A stretch of DNA of 64,000 nt from Thermomicrobiales bacterium. Its GTDB lineage: Bacteria; Chloroflexota; Chloroflexia; Thermomicrobiales; UBA6265. Made by a program: the position numbers and the translations under genes. Shown here one piece after another: positions 53,431 through 63,627 of this stretch (position 1 is the first letter of the stretch; the number at the start of each line of letters is the position of its first letter). Location of the stretch: assembly GCA_030447415.1 (NCBI GenBank), contig JAUJOZ010000001.1, positions 124,001 to 188,000 of the forward strand, read 5' to 3'. Under the pieces are notes generated by a model. That model saw only the letters and a list, made by a program, of their open reading frames with translations. It searched no databases and had not been told where the DNA came from.

Positions 53431-54071
53431 ATGGGCGGGCTGGGCTCGGGACACCGGCCATGGGGCGGCAAGCGGTGGACGGTTGAGGAGGCGCTGGCGC
53501 TCGACGTGCGGCGCCTGGCGCGAAGTGACGGCCTGACCCCGGGCCGCCACCTGCACCGGTGGCCGTCGCGGTGGGGAGCCGGTGCCGAGGTCGCCTACGA
53601 GGTCGCCGAGGGCGGCGAGACCCTGACACTGGAGTACCGCGTCGTGCCCCACCCGTTGCAGGGCGGGAAGGCGCGCGACGTGGAGCAGGCGGTATCGATC
53701 GTCCGGACCCCGTGCCGCTTCGGCGGGGACCGGCCGGGTTCACCTGCCCCGCGTGCGAGCGCCACGTGGCCGCGCTCTATCACCTCGCCCTCCTCGCCGA
53801 CGACTTCCGCTGCCGGCATTGCCTCGGCCTGGCTTATGCCTCGACCTGGGAGGACGCCACCCGGCGGCTGCTGCGCAAGGCAGACCGGCTGCGCGCCGAC
53901 CTGGGTGGTGCGCCAGGGCTCGGGGGTATCCCGCCGCAGCCGGCGCACCTGGGCTGGCACGCCTACTGGCGGACGGTGGACCGCATCCAGGAATTGGAGC
54001 GCGCGTACGCCACGCGCGTGGCGTCCGACGCCGATGCCCTGCTCAAGCGCCTTCAGGACCAGGAGTCGTAA
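53431..54071 (+). pseudogene. Hypothetical zinc-ribbon mobile-element protein, frameshifted
   Basis: ATG 53431 follows GGGAGG by 8 bases. Frame one: MGGLGSGHRPWGGKRWTVEE, LALDVRRLARSDGLTPGRHL, VRTPCRFGGDRPG. Frame two from about 53735: FTCPACERHVAALYHLALLA, FRCRHCLGLAYAS (two C-x2-C) and a long helix to LKRLQDQES. One missing base separates them. The family is common in prophages and plasmids; function unknown. Confidence 0.65.
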
Positions 54072-54128
54072 GCGTGCGCCCGAAGCGTGGCGGTGCGGCG
54101 CGCCTCGCGGTCGTGGTGACGCGCCGAG

Positions 54129-54290
54129 CTCGCCCACCTGCACCCCGACCTCGACCGCGCCGTCTGGGCCGCCTGCGACTGGGGCGACGTGGAGCCGGTG
54201 GCGATCGAGGAGGACATCATCCTCACGCGGCTGCTCGCGCTCAACCGGGAGCGGGCCGTGCGGGCGCCAGCGGGGGGTAGCAGGCAATGG
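54129..54290 (+). pseudogene. MmeI-like gene, C-terminal fragment
   Basis: LAHLHPDLDRAVWAACDWGD, then EEDIILTRLLALNRERA, matching the C-terminus of the enzyme at 45548 (LAHLHAALDRAVWTAYGW, ARLLVLNLERA). It is another remnant, about 50 residues long. Confidence 0.65.
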
Positions 54291-54414
54291 GGTCGTCGTC
54301 GCGGATGTGACGCGCCGGCGGCGCTTGCGCCGCCGGCGTCCAGCCCGTAGGATGCCGAGGGAACGTCCCGCGGGGGCGCGGCCGGAGGACCGGGAGCGGG
54401 GAGGGAGCCATAGC

Positions 54415-55501
54415 ATGCGCGACGGTCAGCCGCTGCGCCGGCTCGGGGCGCGAGCCATCCTGATCGCTCTCCCGCTGCTCGTCATTGCCGCGTGCGGCGA
54501 CGAGGAGGAGCCGTCGCCGACACCCGCGCCTGCCGCCACGGCTCCGGCGCCCGCCGCCACCGCCCCGACCCCGACGAGTCCGCCGGCGCCAACGGCCGTC
54601 GTCGCCCCACCGACGACGCCCCCGCTGGCCACGGCGGCGCCCGCGCCGACGTCCGGCGCCCTGCCGCCGCCGGGCGGCATCCCGGCCGCTGCGGCGTCCG
54701 CGCCGGAACCGACCGCCACCGCGACTGCCGCGCCCACGGCGACCGTCGTGCCGACCGCGACCCCCACGGTGACCGCGACGCCGACCGCGACTGCCACGCC
54801 GACCCCGACGAGCACGGCCACGCCGACCGCGACCAGCACGCTCACCCCGACGCCGACGGTGACACCGACCCCGGTGCCAACCGACACGCCCACTGCCACG
54901 GCGCAGCCCACCGCGACGGCGACCGCGACCGCGACTGCGACGGTGACCGCGACGAACACAGCCACGGCGACGGCCACGGCCACCGCGAGCCCAACAACCA
55001 CCGCCACCGCCACGCCGGAGCCGACCGCGACGACCCCTCCGACCGCGACAGCGACCGCCACGCCGACGGCGACGGCGACGAGCACGCCCAGCCCGACGGC
55101 TACGGCCGACCGCCACGCCGACGGCGACGGCGATGAGCCGCCAGCCCCGACGGCCACCGCCACCAACCGCCACCCCGACCCCGACCAGCACCCCGACGCC
55201 GACGACCCCTCCGACCGCGACGGCGACCGCCACGCCGACGGCGACGGCGACGCCCCCACCCGCGCCGACCTCCGCTGCCGTCCCGCGGCCACCGGTCGTT
55301 TTGGCCCCGCTCCCGACCGCCACCCCAACGGCCACGGCGATCCCGACGCCCACCGCGACGGCGATCGCGACCCCCACGAGCACACCGACCGCGACGCCGA
55401 CGAGCACGCCGACGGCGACACCCACCGCCACGCCGACGCCGACCGCGACACCGGTCTCGGCACCCACCGCCGCTCCGCTCCCGCCGCCGCCCTCGCCCTA
55501 G
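54415..55501 (+). pseudogene. Lipoprotein with long Thr/Pro/Ala stalk, frameshifted
   Basis: ATG 54415 with GGGAGGGAG upstream. Signal peptide and lipobox LLVIAACGDEEE, then several hundred residues of [12 protein letters not shown]-type repeats. The frame changes near 55110 and the repeats go on in another frame (from about 55133) to the TAG at 55499-55501. No globular domain is found, so it may be a wall-spanning stalk or a truncated adhesin. The tandem GC-rich codons make it prone to slippage. Confidence 0.6.
54700..55470 (+). repeat. GC-rich low-complexity repeat (ACCGCGACG-like units)
   Basis: Imperfect 6-12 base units such as GACCGCGAC and GCCACGCCGACG repeat across about 770 bases. 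All three frames on the plus strand stay open for long stretches, and the antisense strand also gives long false frames. Confidence 0.8.
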
Positions 55502-55678
55502 GCCGCGCCGGCAGTCCCGTAGACGGCTACCCACCCCGACGCGCCGTCGACGGGCGAGGCGGCTCCGCTCGCAGCGATCCGTGTCGGACGGGAAACCGTC
55601 CCGGTGGCTCACAAGCGCTCTAGGTCACAGGCCGCAGCGCTGGCGCCCTCTCGGCGGTACTCGGGCACGTCGTGCATA

Positions 55679-55990
55679 TCACGCGGCAGGTGAGGCTGGG
55701 AAGGTTCGGATCGCTACAGTCCGGGCGCCCCCGCCGCCGCACGTACTGCACGGGACCGCGGTCCGGGCCGCCGGCGTGCGCGGCTCCGGGTCGTCGCCGA
55801 GCGCCTCGGTGGATAGGGCGGCGGGGCCCCAGTCGGTGACGGCCGCGTCGCCGTAGGCGGCGGCCATACGCGTGATCCAGGCCTCGACGACCTCCGCCGC
55901 GTCGACGCGGGCGCAGAACTCGACCTCCGACCGCATCGTCTCGTCGGTCAGGTCGTCGCCAAACGTCGTGGCTATCGTGGTGTCTCTCAC
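55679..55990 (-). CDS. Hypothetical protein, 103 aa
   Basis: MRDTTIATTFGDDLTDETMR, VEFCARVDAAEVVEAWITRM and AAAYGDAAVTDWGPAAL look protein-like; the C-terminus is less so. It is divergent to the XRE repressor gene with palindromes between them, so it is probably regulated by it. Confidence 0.5.
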   Translation of the reverse strand: MRDTTIATTFGDDLTDETMRSEVEFCARVDAAEVVEAWITRMAAAYGDAAVTDWGPAALSTEALGDDPEPRTPAARTAVPCSTCGGGGARTVAIRTFPASPAA

Positions 55991-56074
55991 TTCGACTGCC
56001 TACCGAATCTGAGAGGCGCTGCCATGCCCCTTGTTACTCGATAGACGCTCCTATTAGCTTGCTCCTCAAATCCA

Positions 56075-56110
56075 ATGAGTACGCTCTTACTCATAGTATT
56101 ATGCTATGAT
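56075..56110. promoter_or_regulatory. Overlapping operator palindromes with -10 box
   Basis: ATGAGTA (56075-56081) and TACTCAT (56088-56094) form a perfect inverted repeat with a 6-base centre. TCATAG (56091-56096) and CTATGA (56104-56109) form a second with a 7-base centre. TATGAT at 56105-56110 is a good -10 for the XRE gene. The region is AT-rich in a GC-rich window. Autoregulation by the XRE protein is inferred. Confidence 0.6.
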
Positions 56111-56138
56111 CGGATCGACGGATCGAAAGGAGGACGCC

Positions 56139-56357
56139 GTGAGGACGATCCGGGAGCTTCGGCAAGAACGCGGCTGGACACAGCTCGAACTTGCCAACCG
56201 CGTTGGGGTGACGCCGTCGTCGGTCTACAACTGGGAGAGCGGCAAGTTCGAGCCGAAGGCGTCGCAGCTCCGCGCCCTCGCCCGCGCCTTCGCCGTGAGC
56301 ATGGACGAGATCGATTTCGGGGGAGGGGAGGACGAGGGGGGAAAAGCCGCGGCCTAG
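56139..56357 (+). CDS. XRE-family HTH repressor
   Basis: 72 residues from GTG 56139 with GAAAGGAGG 6 bases upstream. TIRELRQERGWTQLELANRV and TPSSVYNWESGKFEPKASQL form a HTH_3 domain, and LARAFAVSMDEIDF completes it. The size and position next to the integrase fit a phage/ICE repressor. Confidence 0.83.
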   Translation: MRTIRELRQERGWTQLELANRVGVTPSSVYNWESGKFEPKASQLRALARAFAVSMDEIDFGGGEDEGGKAAA

Positions 56358-56435
56358 AGTGACCTAGGCCGCAGCCGGCAGTGCCTCTCCCTGGTAGGCA
56401 GGGCGAGACACAACCATCGTAGCACGGGGGCCACC

Positions 56436-58076
56436 ATGCAGGACCGCACGCCGACCCGCTGCGCCGTCTACATCAGGGTCAGCGACCCCAAGCAGGAGCG
56501 CGAAGGTGCGAGCCTGGAAGTGCAAGAAGAGCAGTGCCGGGCCTATGCCGCTGAGCACGGCCACGTCGTTGTAGATCTCTACCGAGAGATCCTGACTGGC
56601 ACGCTGATGGACGAGCGCCCGGAGCTTTCCCGGATGCGAGAGGCCATCATCCGGCGGGAGTACGATCGGGTCGTGGTCTGGCGACTCGACCGCCTGGGCC
56701 GTGACCCGGACCACCGGGTCTACCTCCGCGTCGAGTGGCAACGACACGGCGTCAGCGTCGAGTCGGTGACGGACCCAACGGAGCAGAGCCGCGAGGGCCA
56801 CCTGATCGACTACATCAGTGGCTATGCCGCGTGGCTCGAGCGGGAGTCCATCGTCCGGCGCACTCAGGAGGGGCGGCGCAAGCGGGCGACGAGCGGCAAG
56901 CTACTCCCGGCCAGGCGGCCCTTCTACGGCTACGCCTGGCGTGACGAGGGGAAGGGTGCCTACGATGTCGATCCGACGACGGCCCCCGTCGTGCGACGCA
57001 TCTACCGCGAGACGCTGGCGGGTGCCTCCTTGCGCCGGATCGCGAAAGGGCTTGAAGCGGACGGCATCCCGACTCCGACCGGGGGCACCCGCTGGAGCGT
57101 CGGAACGTTGTACCACGTCCTCGTCAATCCGGCCTATTGCGGCGAGGCGCGGGCGCTCCGGTGGCGCAGCCAGCGCGTCGGCGCGAAGGGCTACCGGGCT
57201 GAACTCCGGGCGGAGACCGAGCAGGTAATGCTGCCGCCCGGTACGGTCCCCGCCCTCGTGAACACCGCAGACTTCCTTGCGGCGCAGGAGCGTCTGCTGC
57301 GCAACCGGGAGCGAGCTGCGCGGAATAACCGTCAACCCGAGGCTGCGCTGCTCCGGGCGGGATTCATTCGATGCGGCCATTGCGGGCACCGGCTCGTGAC
57401 TACACGCCGCGCCTACGGGGTCGTCTATCGCGGGAGCGGGAGAGTAGCCGACCTCGGCTGCCGTTGCGGCGAGATGAACGCTGACCTGCTCGACGCCGCC
57501 GTTTGGGAGCGGGTGGCTGGCATCCTCACTGATCCGGCGGTAGTGGCCCGCGAACTGGATCGGCTGCACGCCGACGACCCGACCGAGGACGATTTGAAGG
57601 GCGCCGACCGGGCGATTGCAGCGGTGGAGAAGCAGCAGGCCAACCTCGCACGGAGGTTCGGGCTGGTTGAGGATGACGACGCGGCGACCCCACTGGCGGC
57701 AGAGTTGAACCGCCTCGCTGCACAAAAGCGAGCGCTCCTAGCCGAGCGAGACGGGGTGCTGCGGCAACAGGAGACCAGGCGGGCGGCGAAAGAGCGGCTA
57801 GCGCACGTTGAGGCGTGGTGTCGTAAGGTCGCCGCCAATCTCGGCGACCTCACCTACCCACAGCGACGCACCGCCCTGGAGGCGTTGGGCGTCGACGTGG
57901 AGCTCTACCGGGCCGACCACACGCCGCGCTGGCGAATCACTGCGGCTTTGCCCATGGAGGACCCATGCGCGCCTCCGATTGCGTTCACTACGACGAACCA
58001 TTCGGGTGGTGGGGACCGGTCTGGTCCCCACCGGCACCCCGCACCGTGCTCGACCTCGTCCTCGACGGCACCCTGA
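56436..58076 (+). CDS. Large serine recombinase (integrase)
   Basis: 546 codons. Resolvase domain with the catalytic Ser16 in YIRVSDPKQ and RVVVWRLDRLGRD; recombinase domain ARRPFYGYAWRDEGKG to GTLYHVLVNPAYCGEA; zinc ribbon near residue 313 (FIRCGHCGHRL, GCRCGEM); coiled-coil motif with AAELNRLAAQKRALLAERD; and C-terminal LTYPQRRTALEALGVDVELY. The conserved protein ends at about ITAALPMEDP (57960); the last 40 codons overlap the next gene and read as noise, so the stop may be displaced by integration. It inserts the element without host factors. Confidence 0.9.
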   Translation: MQDRTPTRCAVYIRVSDPKQEREGASLEVQEEQCRAYAAEHGHVVVDLYREILTGTLMDERPELSRMREAIIRREYDRVVVWRLDRLGRDPDHRVYLRVEWQRHGVSVESVTDPTEQSREGHLIDYISGYAAWLERESIVRRTQEGRRKRATSGKLLPARRPFYGYAWRDEGKGAYDVDPTTAPVVRRIYRETLAGASLRRIAKGLEADGIPTPTGGTRWSVGTLYHVLVNPAYCGEARALRWRSQRVGAKGYRAELRAETEQVMLPPGTVPALVNTADFLAAQERLLRNRERAARNNRQPEAALLRAGFIRCGHCGHRLVTTRRAYGVVYRGSGRVADLGCRCGEMNADLLDAAVWERVAGILTDPAVVARELDRLHADDPTEDDLKGADRAIAAVEKQQANLARRFGLVEDDDAATPLAAELNRLAAQKRALLAERDGVLRQQETRRAAKERLAHVEAWCRKVAANLGDLTYPQRRTALEALGVDVELYRADHTPRWRITAALPMEDPCAPPIAFTTTNHSGGGDRSGPHRHPAPCSTSSSTAP

Positions 58077-58831
58077 CGACGGAGCTGGTCGCGCTCCTCT
58101 GGACCTGTCTTGCGCGCCGGGCGTCGGTCGTCGTCGCGGCGGGTCCCGGTGGCGCCGGGAAGACGACGCTGCTGACCGCGCTGCTCGATCTGCTGCCGGC
58201 CGGCACGCGGCGCGTCTACGTTCGGGGGTGCTACGAGTCGTTCACCTTTCTGAGCGACCCGGACGTCGACCCCCGGACGACCTGCCTCCTCGTGAACGAG
58301 ATCAGCGCCCACCTCCCGATCTACCTGTGGGGACGGGGGGTACGCCGCGTCCTCGGGCTGGCGCGGGATGGATACGTCGTCGCGGCGACGGCGCACGCAA
58401 CGAGCGTCGAGGACCTTGTCGGGGAGTTGGTTGGGTATCCACTGCGGGTGCCAACGGCGGAGATCGCCGCTCTCGACCTCGTCGTTCTCCTAGACGCCTG
58501 GGAGGAGGAAGGTGCGGTGCATCGGCAGGTGTCAGCGGTCGCCACGCTCGTGCCCACGGCGGGCGGGGGGCTGCGCGTCGACCAGCTGGCGGCGCGACCA
58601 ACGCGGGCTGGGCCCGTGGCGCTCGACATATCCCTCGTAGATCAAGTGATTGAACGGTTGACGGGGGAGCAGCATATCGAGACGCTGCGCGCCGAGCTCG
58701 ACGAGCGGGCCGCCGCCCTTGACCGGCTCGTCGCCAGTCCCGTACCGCCGTCGGCGCTGCCGGCCGTGCTGCGACGCCTCGACGCGCGGTGGCCGAAGGC
58801 GACCAAGAAACGTCGAGACGCCGAGCGGTAG
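57965..58831 (+). CDS. P-loop ATPase, type II/IV secretion-like
   Basis: 288 residues. Walker A GPGGAGKTT at 60-68; Walker B-like TTCLLVNEISAHLPIYLWGR; LARDGYVVAATAHATSVEDL (the His-box region of VirB11/PilT-like ATPases); YPLRVPTAEIAALDLVVLLD. The C-terminus is helical. The start overlaps the integrase end by about 110 bases. It may be the insertion target whose original N-terminus was changed, or a real small ATPase. Confidence 0.65.
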   Translation: MRASDCVHYDEPFGWWGPVWSPPAPRTVLDLVLDGTLTTELVALLWTCLARRASVVVAAGPGGAGKTTLLTALLDLLPAGTRRVYVRGCYESFTFLSDPDVDPRTTCLLVNEISAHLPIYLWGRGVRRVLGLARDGYVVAATAHATSVEDLVGELVGYPLRVPTAEIAALDLVVLLDAWEEEGAVHRQVSAVATLVPTAGGGLRVDQLAARPTRAGPVALDISLVDQVIERLTGEQHIETLRAELDERAAALDRLVASPVPPSALPAVLRRLDARWPKATKKRRDAER

Positions 58832-59102
58832 GACCGACGATGTGGCGGCGGCCTCGCTAGAGGGAGTGGCTGTCTGTGATGGGCTACTATGTCCCTGCGC
58901 TTGGTCGTGTGCAGCCGTGCGGCTAGTCCTAACCGCCATCACCCCACGTCGCGGCCGCCGCTCCGCCGGCGGCGTCCGGCGCCGACGTGAGTTATCCCTC
59001 CTCTGGTGTAACATCATCGCGCCGCAACGCAGCCGTCCGTGACCTTGTTCGTTGGCTCGTCAATCGTCGCTGGGCCGCAAGCCCCGCGAGAGGACCCCAG
59101 GC
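58832..59102. promoter_or_regulatory. Leader region before the MoxR gene
   Basis: 270 bases with no gene. It should carry the MoxR promoter; TAACAT near 59009 could be a -10. A CG-rich inverted segment (GCGGCCGCCGCTCCGCCGGCGGCG) near 58950 may form structure. Confidence 0.3.
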
Positions 59103-60544
59103 ATGACCTCGACCCAATCCTCGTCCTCCGACCAGGCCCCAACGCTTGGAGTCAACCGTCCTCGTACCCTCGGCGAGCTGCGCGAGAGCGGGTACACCCC
59201 GAAGACCGTGCGCGAGGAGCTGCGCGCCAACCTGATTGCCAAGATCCGCAAAGGGGACGAGCTGTTCCCCGGCGTCGTCGGCTACGACCAGACCGTCGTC
59301 CCCCAGATCGAGAACGCCATTCTCTCTGGACAGGACATCATCTTCCTCGGCGAGCGCGGCCAGGCTAAGACCCGTATTGCGCGCAGCCTGGTCAACCTCC
59401 TCGACGAGGCACTGCCGATTGTCGGCGGCTCCGAAATCAACGACGACCCGTTCCGCCCCGTTTCCCGCTTCGCCCGCGATCTGATCGAGGGGATGGGCGA
59501 CGCGACGCCGATTGAGTGGGTTGGGCGCGACCGTCGCTACGGTGAGAAGCTCGCCACTCCTGATACCACCATCGCCGACCTCATCGGCGAGGTCGACCCG
59601 ATCAAGGTGGCCGAAGGCCGCTATCTATCGGACGAGCTGACGATCTCCTACGGCCTGATCCCACGCACCAACCGTGGCATCTTCGCCCTGAACGAGTTGC
59701 CGGACCTCGCCGAGCGAATCCAGGTCGGCCTCCTCAACATCATGGAGGAGCGTGACGTGCAGATCCGCGGCTACAAGATCCGGCTCCCGCTCGACGTCTT
59801 CGTCGTTGCCTCGGCCAACCCCGAGGACTACACCAACCGCGGCCGCATCATCACGCCCCTCAAGGACCGCTACGGCTCGCAGATCCGGACCCACTACCCG
59901 GAGACGATCGAGCTGGAGATGGACATCATGGACCAGGAGCGCGCCGTCTTCGAGACGGCCGGGGTCCAGGTGACCGTTCCGCCCTTCATGAAGGAGATCG
60001 TCGCCGAGCTGACGCACCTGGCACGTCGCTCCCACGATGTCTCCCAACGCTCCGGCGTCTCGGTCCGAATGAGTGTCGCCAACTACGAGAACCTCGTCTC
60101 CAACGCCACCCGCCGCGCGATCCGCCTCGGCGAGCGCAAGCGGCCCCCCGCATCTCCGACCTTGCTGGTGTCCTGGCGTCGACGACCGGCAAGATCGAGT
60201 TGGAGGCGATGGGGGAGGTGCGCGAGGAGCAGGTGGTCGACAAGCTGGTCCAAAGCGCTGTCGTCACCACCTTCAACCGGCACTTCTCGGTGCGCCAGTT
60301 CGAGCGCCTTGTCCTCGCGTTCGACAATGGCTTGGCCGTCGAGGCCTCCGACATGATGCCGGCGATGGACTACGTCCACCAGCTCAGCCATCTGGAAGGG
60401 ATGGGCGACGCGGTTTCCAAGCTCGGCGTCGGCGGCAACCCGGCGGCTGTCGCGTCCGCCGTCGAGTTCGTCCTGGAGGGCCTGCACCTCAACCGCCGCC
60501 TCAACAAGGACGCCGGGAAGGGTCCGGCGCGCTACCACCGGTAG
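59103..60544 (+). pseudogene. MoxR-type AAA+ ATPase, single frameshift
   Basis: Walker A-like ERGQAKTRIARSLVNLL, GIFALNELPDLAERIQVGLL (Walker B) and FVVASANPEDYTNRGRIITP (sensor 1). The frame is lost at a CCCCCC run near 60140; the other frame resumes IELEAMGEVREEQVVDKLVQ, VTTFNRHFSVRQFERLVLAF to LHLNRRLNKDAGKG. One base restores a 480-residue protein. MoxR ATPases act as chaperones with VWA proteins for metal insertion or envelope complexes; the VWA partner is next. Confidence 0.82.
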
Positions 60545-60689
60545 GCGACAAGGCGGCGGGACGGCGAGTCCGCAAGCGGGTTCGTCACTGGCGAGCCCAT
60601 CGTCGCTGAGCGATGCGACGGCACCGCCCTACCACAAAGCAGCCTCGTCACGTCGTGTCCCCTTGCCGATTTCCCAATGGAGAACCTCG

Positions 60690-62932
60690 ATGCCCATCCA
60701 CCACCTTGGCTCCCGCTACTCCCGCTGGGACGGCACGCAGCAGATCAACCCGCTGGACGCCGACGAGCTGATGCGGGCGATGTCCGACGACCTGATGCAG
60801 AACGGCGACCTCGACCTCGCCTTGCAGCGCCTGTTCCGCTGGGGCTTCGAGCGCCCCGACGGCGAGCATGTCCCGGGGCTGCGCGAGCTGATGCAACGCC
60901 TCAAGGAGCGACGCCAGGAGCAGCTCAACCGCTACGACCTCGGCTCGATCCTCGACGACGTCAAGGAGCGGCTCCAGCAGGTTCTGGACACGGAGCGCTC
61001 GGGCATCGAGCGCCGCCTGGAGGAGGCAGCCGGCAGCGGCCAGGATCCGGCGGCCGCCCAGCAGCGAGGCGAGCCGTCCGGCCAGGAGCTGGGAGCCGAG
61101 AACGAGCAGCCGGGGCGCAGCGGCCGAGGCGCAGCCGGGCGAAGCCGCGCAGGGCGGCGAGATGCGCCGGGTCGTGGCCAGCCGAATGCCGAGCCGACCC
61201 AACAAGGGCAGCCAGGACACCCGGCGGGCGAGGCGGGTGAAGCGTCAGGCGACGCCGAGGATGCTTGGTTCCGGACCTCGACCTGCGCCGGATGCTGGAG
61301 CAGATCGCGGCGCGCAAGCTGGAGCAGCTCGACAATCTGCCCGCCGATCCGGGCGGCGCCATCCGCGAGCTGCACGACTACGACTTCATGGACCCCGAAG
61401 CCCGGCGGCAGTTCCAGGAGCTGCTCGCCATGCTCCAGCAGCAGGTCCTCCAGTCGACTTTCCAGGGGATGCAGCAGGCCTTGAGCCAGATGACCCTCGA
61501 GGACGTCGGTGATGCGCCGGATGATGCGCGATCTCAACGAGATGCTGGAAGCCCGTCAGCGCGGCGAAGACCCGAACTTCGAGCAGTTCATGCACAAGTG
61601 GGGCCACTTCTTCGGCCCTGACATCAAGAGCCTCGACGACCTGTTGGAGCACATGCGGCGGCAGATGGCGGCCATGCAGCAGGTGATGCAGAGCATGACC
61701 GCGGAGCAGCGGAAGCGAACTCGAAGGGATGATGCAGGTGGTCATGCAGGACGAGGGCCTGCAACAACAGGAGATGGCCCGCCTCGGCGACAACCTCGGC
61801 CAGATGATGTCTCCGGATGACTGGCGCAACCGCTACCGCTTCTCCGGCGACGAGAGCCTGAGTCCTCTCCGAGGCGATGCGGATGATGGATCGCCTCCGC
61901 GACTACGACGAGCTGGAAGACCAATCCGCTGCGCGATGTCCGCGACTGGACCGACCTGGCCAACCTCGACGACGACAAGGTGCGCGAGCTGATCGGCGAC
62001 GAGGAGCATGAGCAGATGCAGTGCTGGGTGCTCCTCACGAAGCTGCTGGAGGAGGCCGGCTACATCCGCAAGACCCGCCGCGGCCATGAGCTGACGCCGC
62101 AGGGTGCGCAAGATCGGCGAGAAGGCGCTCGCGGACATCTTCCAGGATCCAGCGGGACCGCCTCGGCCAGCACGACTTGCGCCATTCCGGCGGCGCCGGC
62201 GAGCGGACGGACGTCACCAAGGAGTACGAGTTCGGCGACCCGTTCCTGCTTGATCTGCCCAAGACCGTGATGAACGCCGTCCAGCGCGGCGGCGCCGGTG
62301 CGCCCGTCCGCCTCGACCCGCGCGACTTCGAGGTCTACCGGACGGAGTACACGACCCGCTCGGCGACTGTGCCGATGGTCGACATGAGCCGCTCAATGCT
62401 CTACAACGGCTGCTTCAACGCCGCGAAAAGGTGGCGCTAGCGCTCGATTCCCGGATCCGTGGGTAAGTACCCGCGCGACGAGCTGAGCATCATCGGTTTC
62501 TCCTACATGGCGCAGGAGCTCAAGGCGGCGGATCTGCCAACGCTCGACTACAACGAGTAGAAACTACGGCACCAACATGCAGCACGGCTTCCAGTTGGCA
62601 CGCCAGATCCTTGGCCGCCACAAGGGGCCAACCGCCAGATCATCGTCATCACCGACGGGGAGCCGACCGCCCACTTCGACAACGGCCACGTCCGCCTCAG
62701 CTACCCGCCGACGCCGCGCACCTTCCAGGAGACGCTGAAGGAGGTGGTCCGCCGCACCCGCGACGGCATTACCATCAACACCTTCATGCTGGAGCGCTCG
62801 GCGTACATGGTCCATTTCATTAATGACCCGATGAAGATCAACAACGGTCGTGTCTTCATCGCCACGCCGGACCGCCTCGGCGAGTACATCCTCGTGGACT
62901 ACGTCGCCAATAAGCGCAAGTGGATCGGTTGA
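60690..62932 (+). pseudogene. VWA-domain protein (MoxR partner), at least six frame changes
   Basis: Conserved pieces in successive frames: MPIHHLGSRYSRWDGTQQIN, LDLRRMLEQIAARKLEQLDN, MMRRMMRDLNEMLEARQRGE, MMQVVMQDEGLQQQEMARLG, EYEFGDPFLLDLPKTVMNAV, then the MIDAS motif MVDMSRSMLYNG (D-x-S-x-S) and MQHGFQLARQILGRHKG with IIVITDGEPTAHFDN. A TAG at 62558-62560 stands where NEWNYGTN is expected. Co-located with MoxR as usual. Either decayed or error-rich sequence. Confidence 0.75.
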
Positions 62933-62938
62933 CAATCG

Positions 62939-63230
62939 TCATGCCAATCTCGTACCGGGACCGTGGTCCCGGCTCCAGAGCTTGGCCGTGACCTTGAGGG
63001 CCTCAAGCGCCAGTCGCTTCTGCTCATGGGTCAGTTCGCGCAGTTGGCCGCCTGCCGTTGCGGCACCACGCCTCGAGATCGGACAAGCTGCCCCTGAGCC
63101 ACTCGCCATCCTCCCTGGCGGCATCGAGCGCGTCCTGCTCGGCCTGCAGTTGCTGGGCCTGAGCACTCATCGCCGCGAGCTCGGCCTGCACCATGGCCGC
63201 GATGCCACTGTCCTCGATGTCCGCGAGTAG
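62939..63230 (-). pseudogene. Serine recombinase C-terminal remnant
   Basis: The minus strand reads a coiled coil (AELAAMSAQAQQLQAEQDAL), LSDLEAWCRNGR, then after a frame change LRELTHEQKRLALEALKVTA and KLWSRDHGPGTRLA. This is the same C-terminal pattern as the integrase at 56436 (LTYPQRRTALEALGVDVELY). Remnant of a second integrase. Confidence 0.6.
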
Positions 63231-63627
63231 CCGGGGCCGGCGTTGCTCGCTCGGGCCTCGGCGCGTGGCCCGGACGGCTGGCCGATGGAGGTCGGCCCGG
63301 AGCAGAGGCGATGCTATCGCCCGGGATCTGCCTGTTCTGCTCGAGCGGACGCGCTACGCGGTGCGCAACGACGGCGGCGCGCCGACCCGAGGTCTCGCCC
63401 AGACCGGAGCGGGACTTGCCGGTCCGCGCGGCTGGCGTCCTCCACGCCCGCCCGGACGGGCTCCTCGTCCGACCACTCGTCGGAGGGCGCACGACACCGC
63501 CGGCCGCCGGACCCGGCGAACGTGGCATTGGGGAGAGCAACGCTGGCGCCCGGGGCAGCGATCGCCACCCACCAACTCGCGGGCCCCGCGCTGCTCCACG
63601 TGGAGTCGGGGTCGCTCGGTCTAGAGA
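63231..63627. other. Gap with no gene seen
   Basis: About 400 bases between the recombinase remnant and the HTH fragment. Frames are Arg/Pro-rich. Confidence 0.45.

Noticed and set aside
54241-55467. 408- and 345-codon minus-strand frames with Gly/Val repeats
   Set aside because: Antisense of the Thr/Pro repeat; simple repeats give open frames in every direction.
43246-62560. TAG codons as pyrrolysine or stop reassignment
   Set aside because: TAG occurs as a normal stop for several genes here, and the sites match Trp codons, so mutation or sequence error is simpler.
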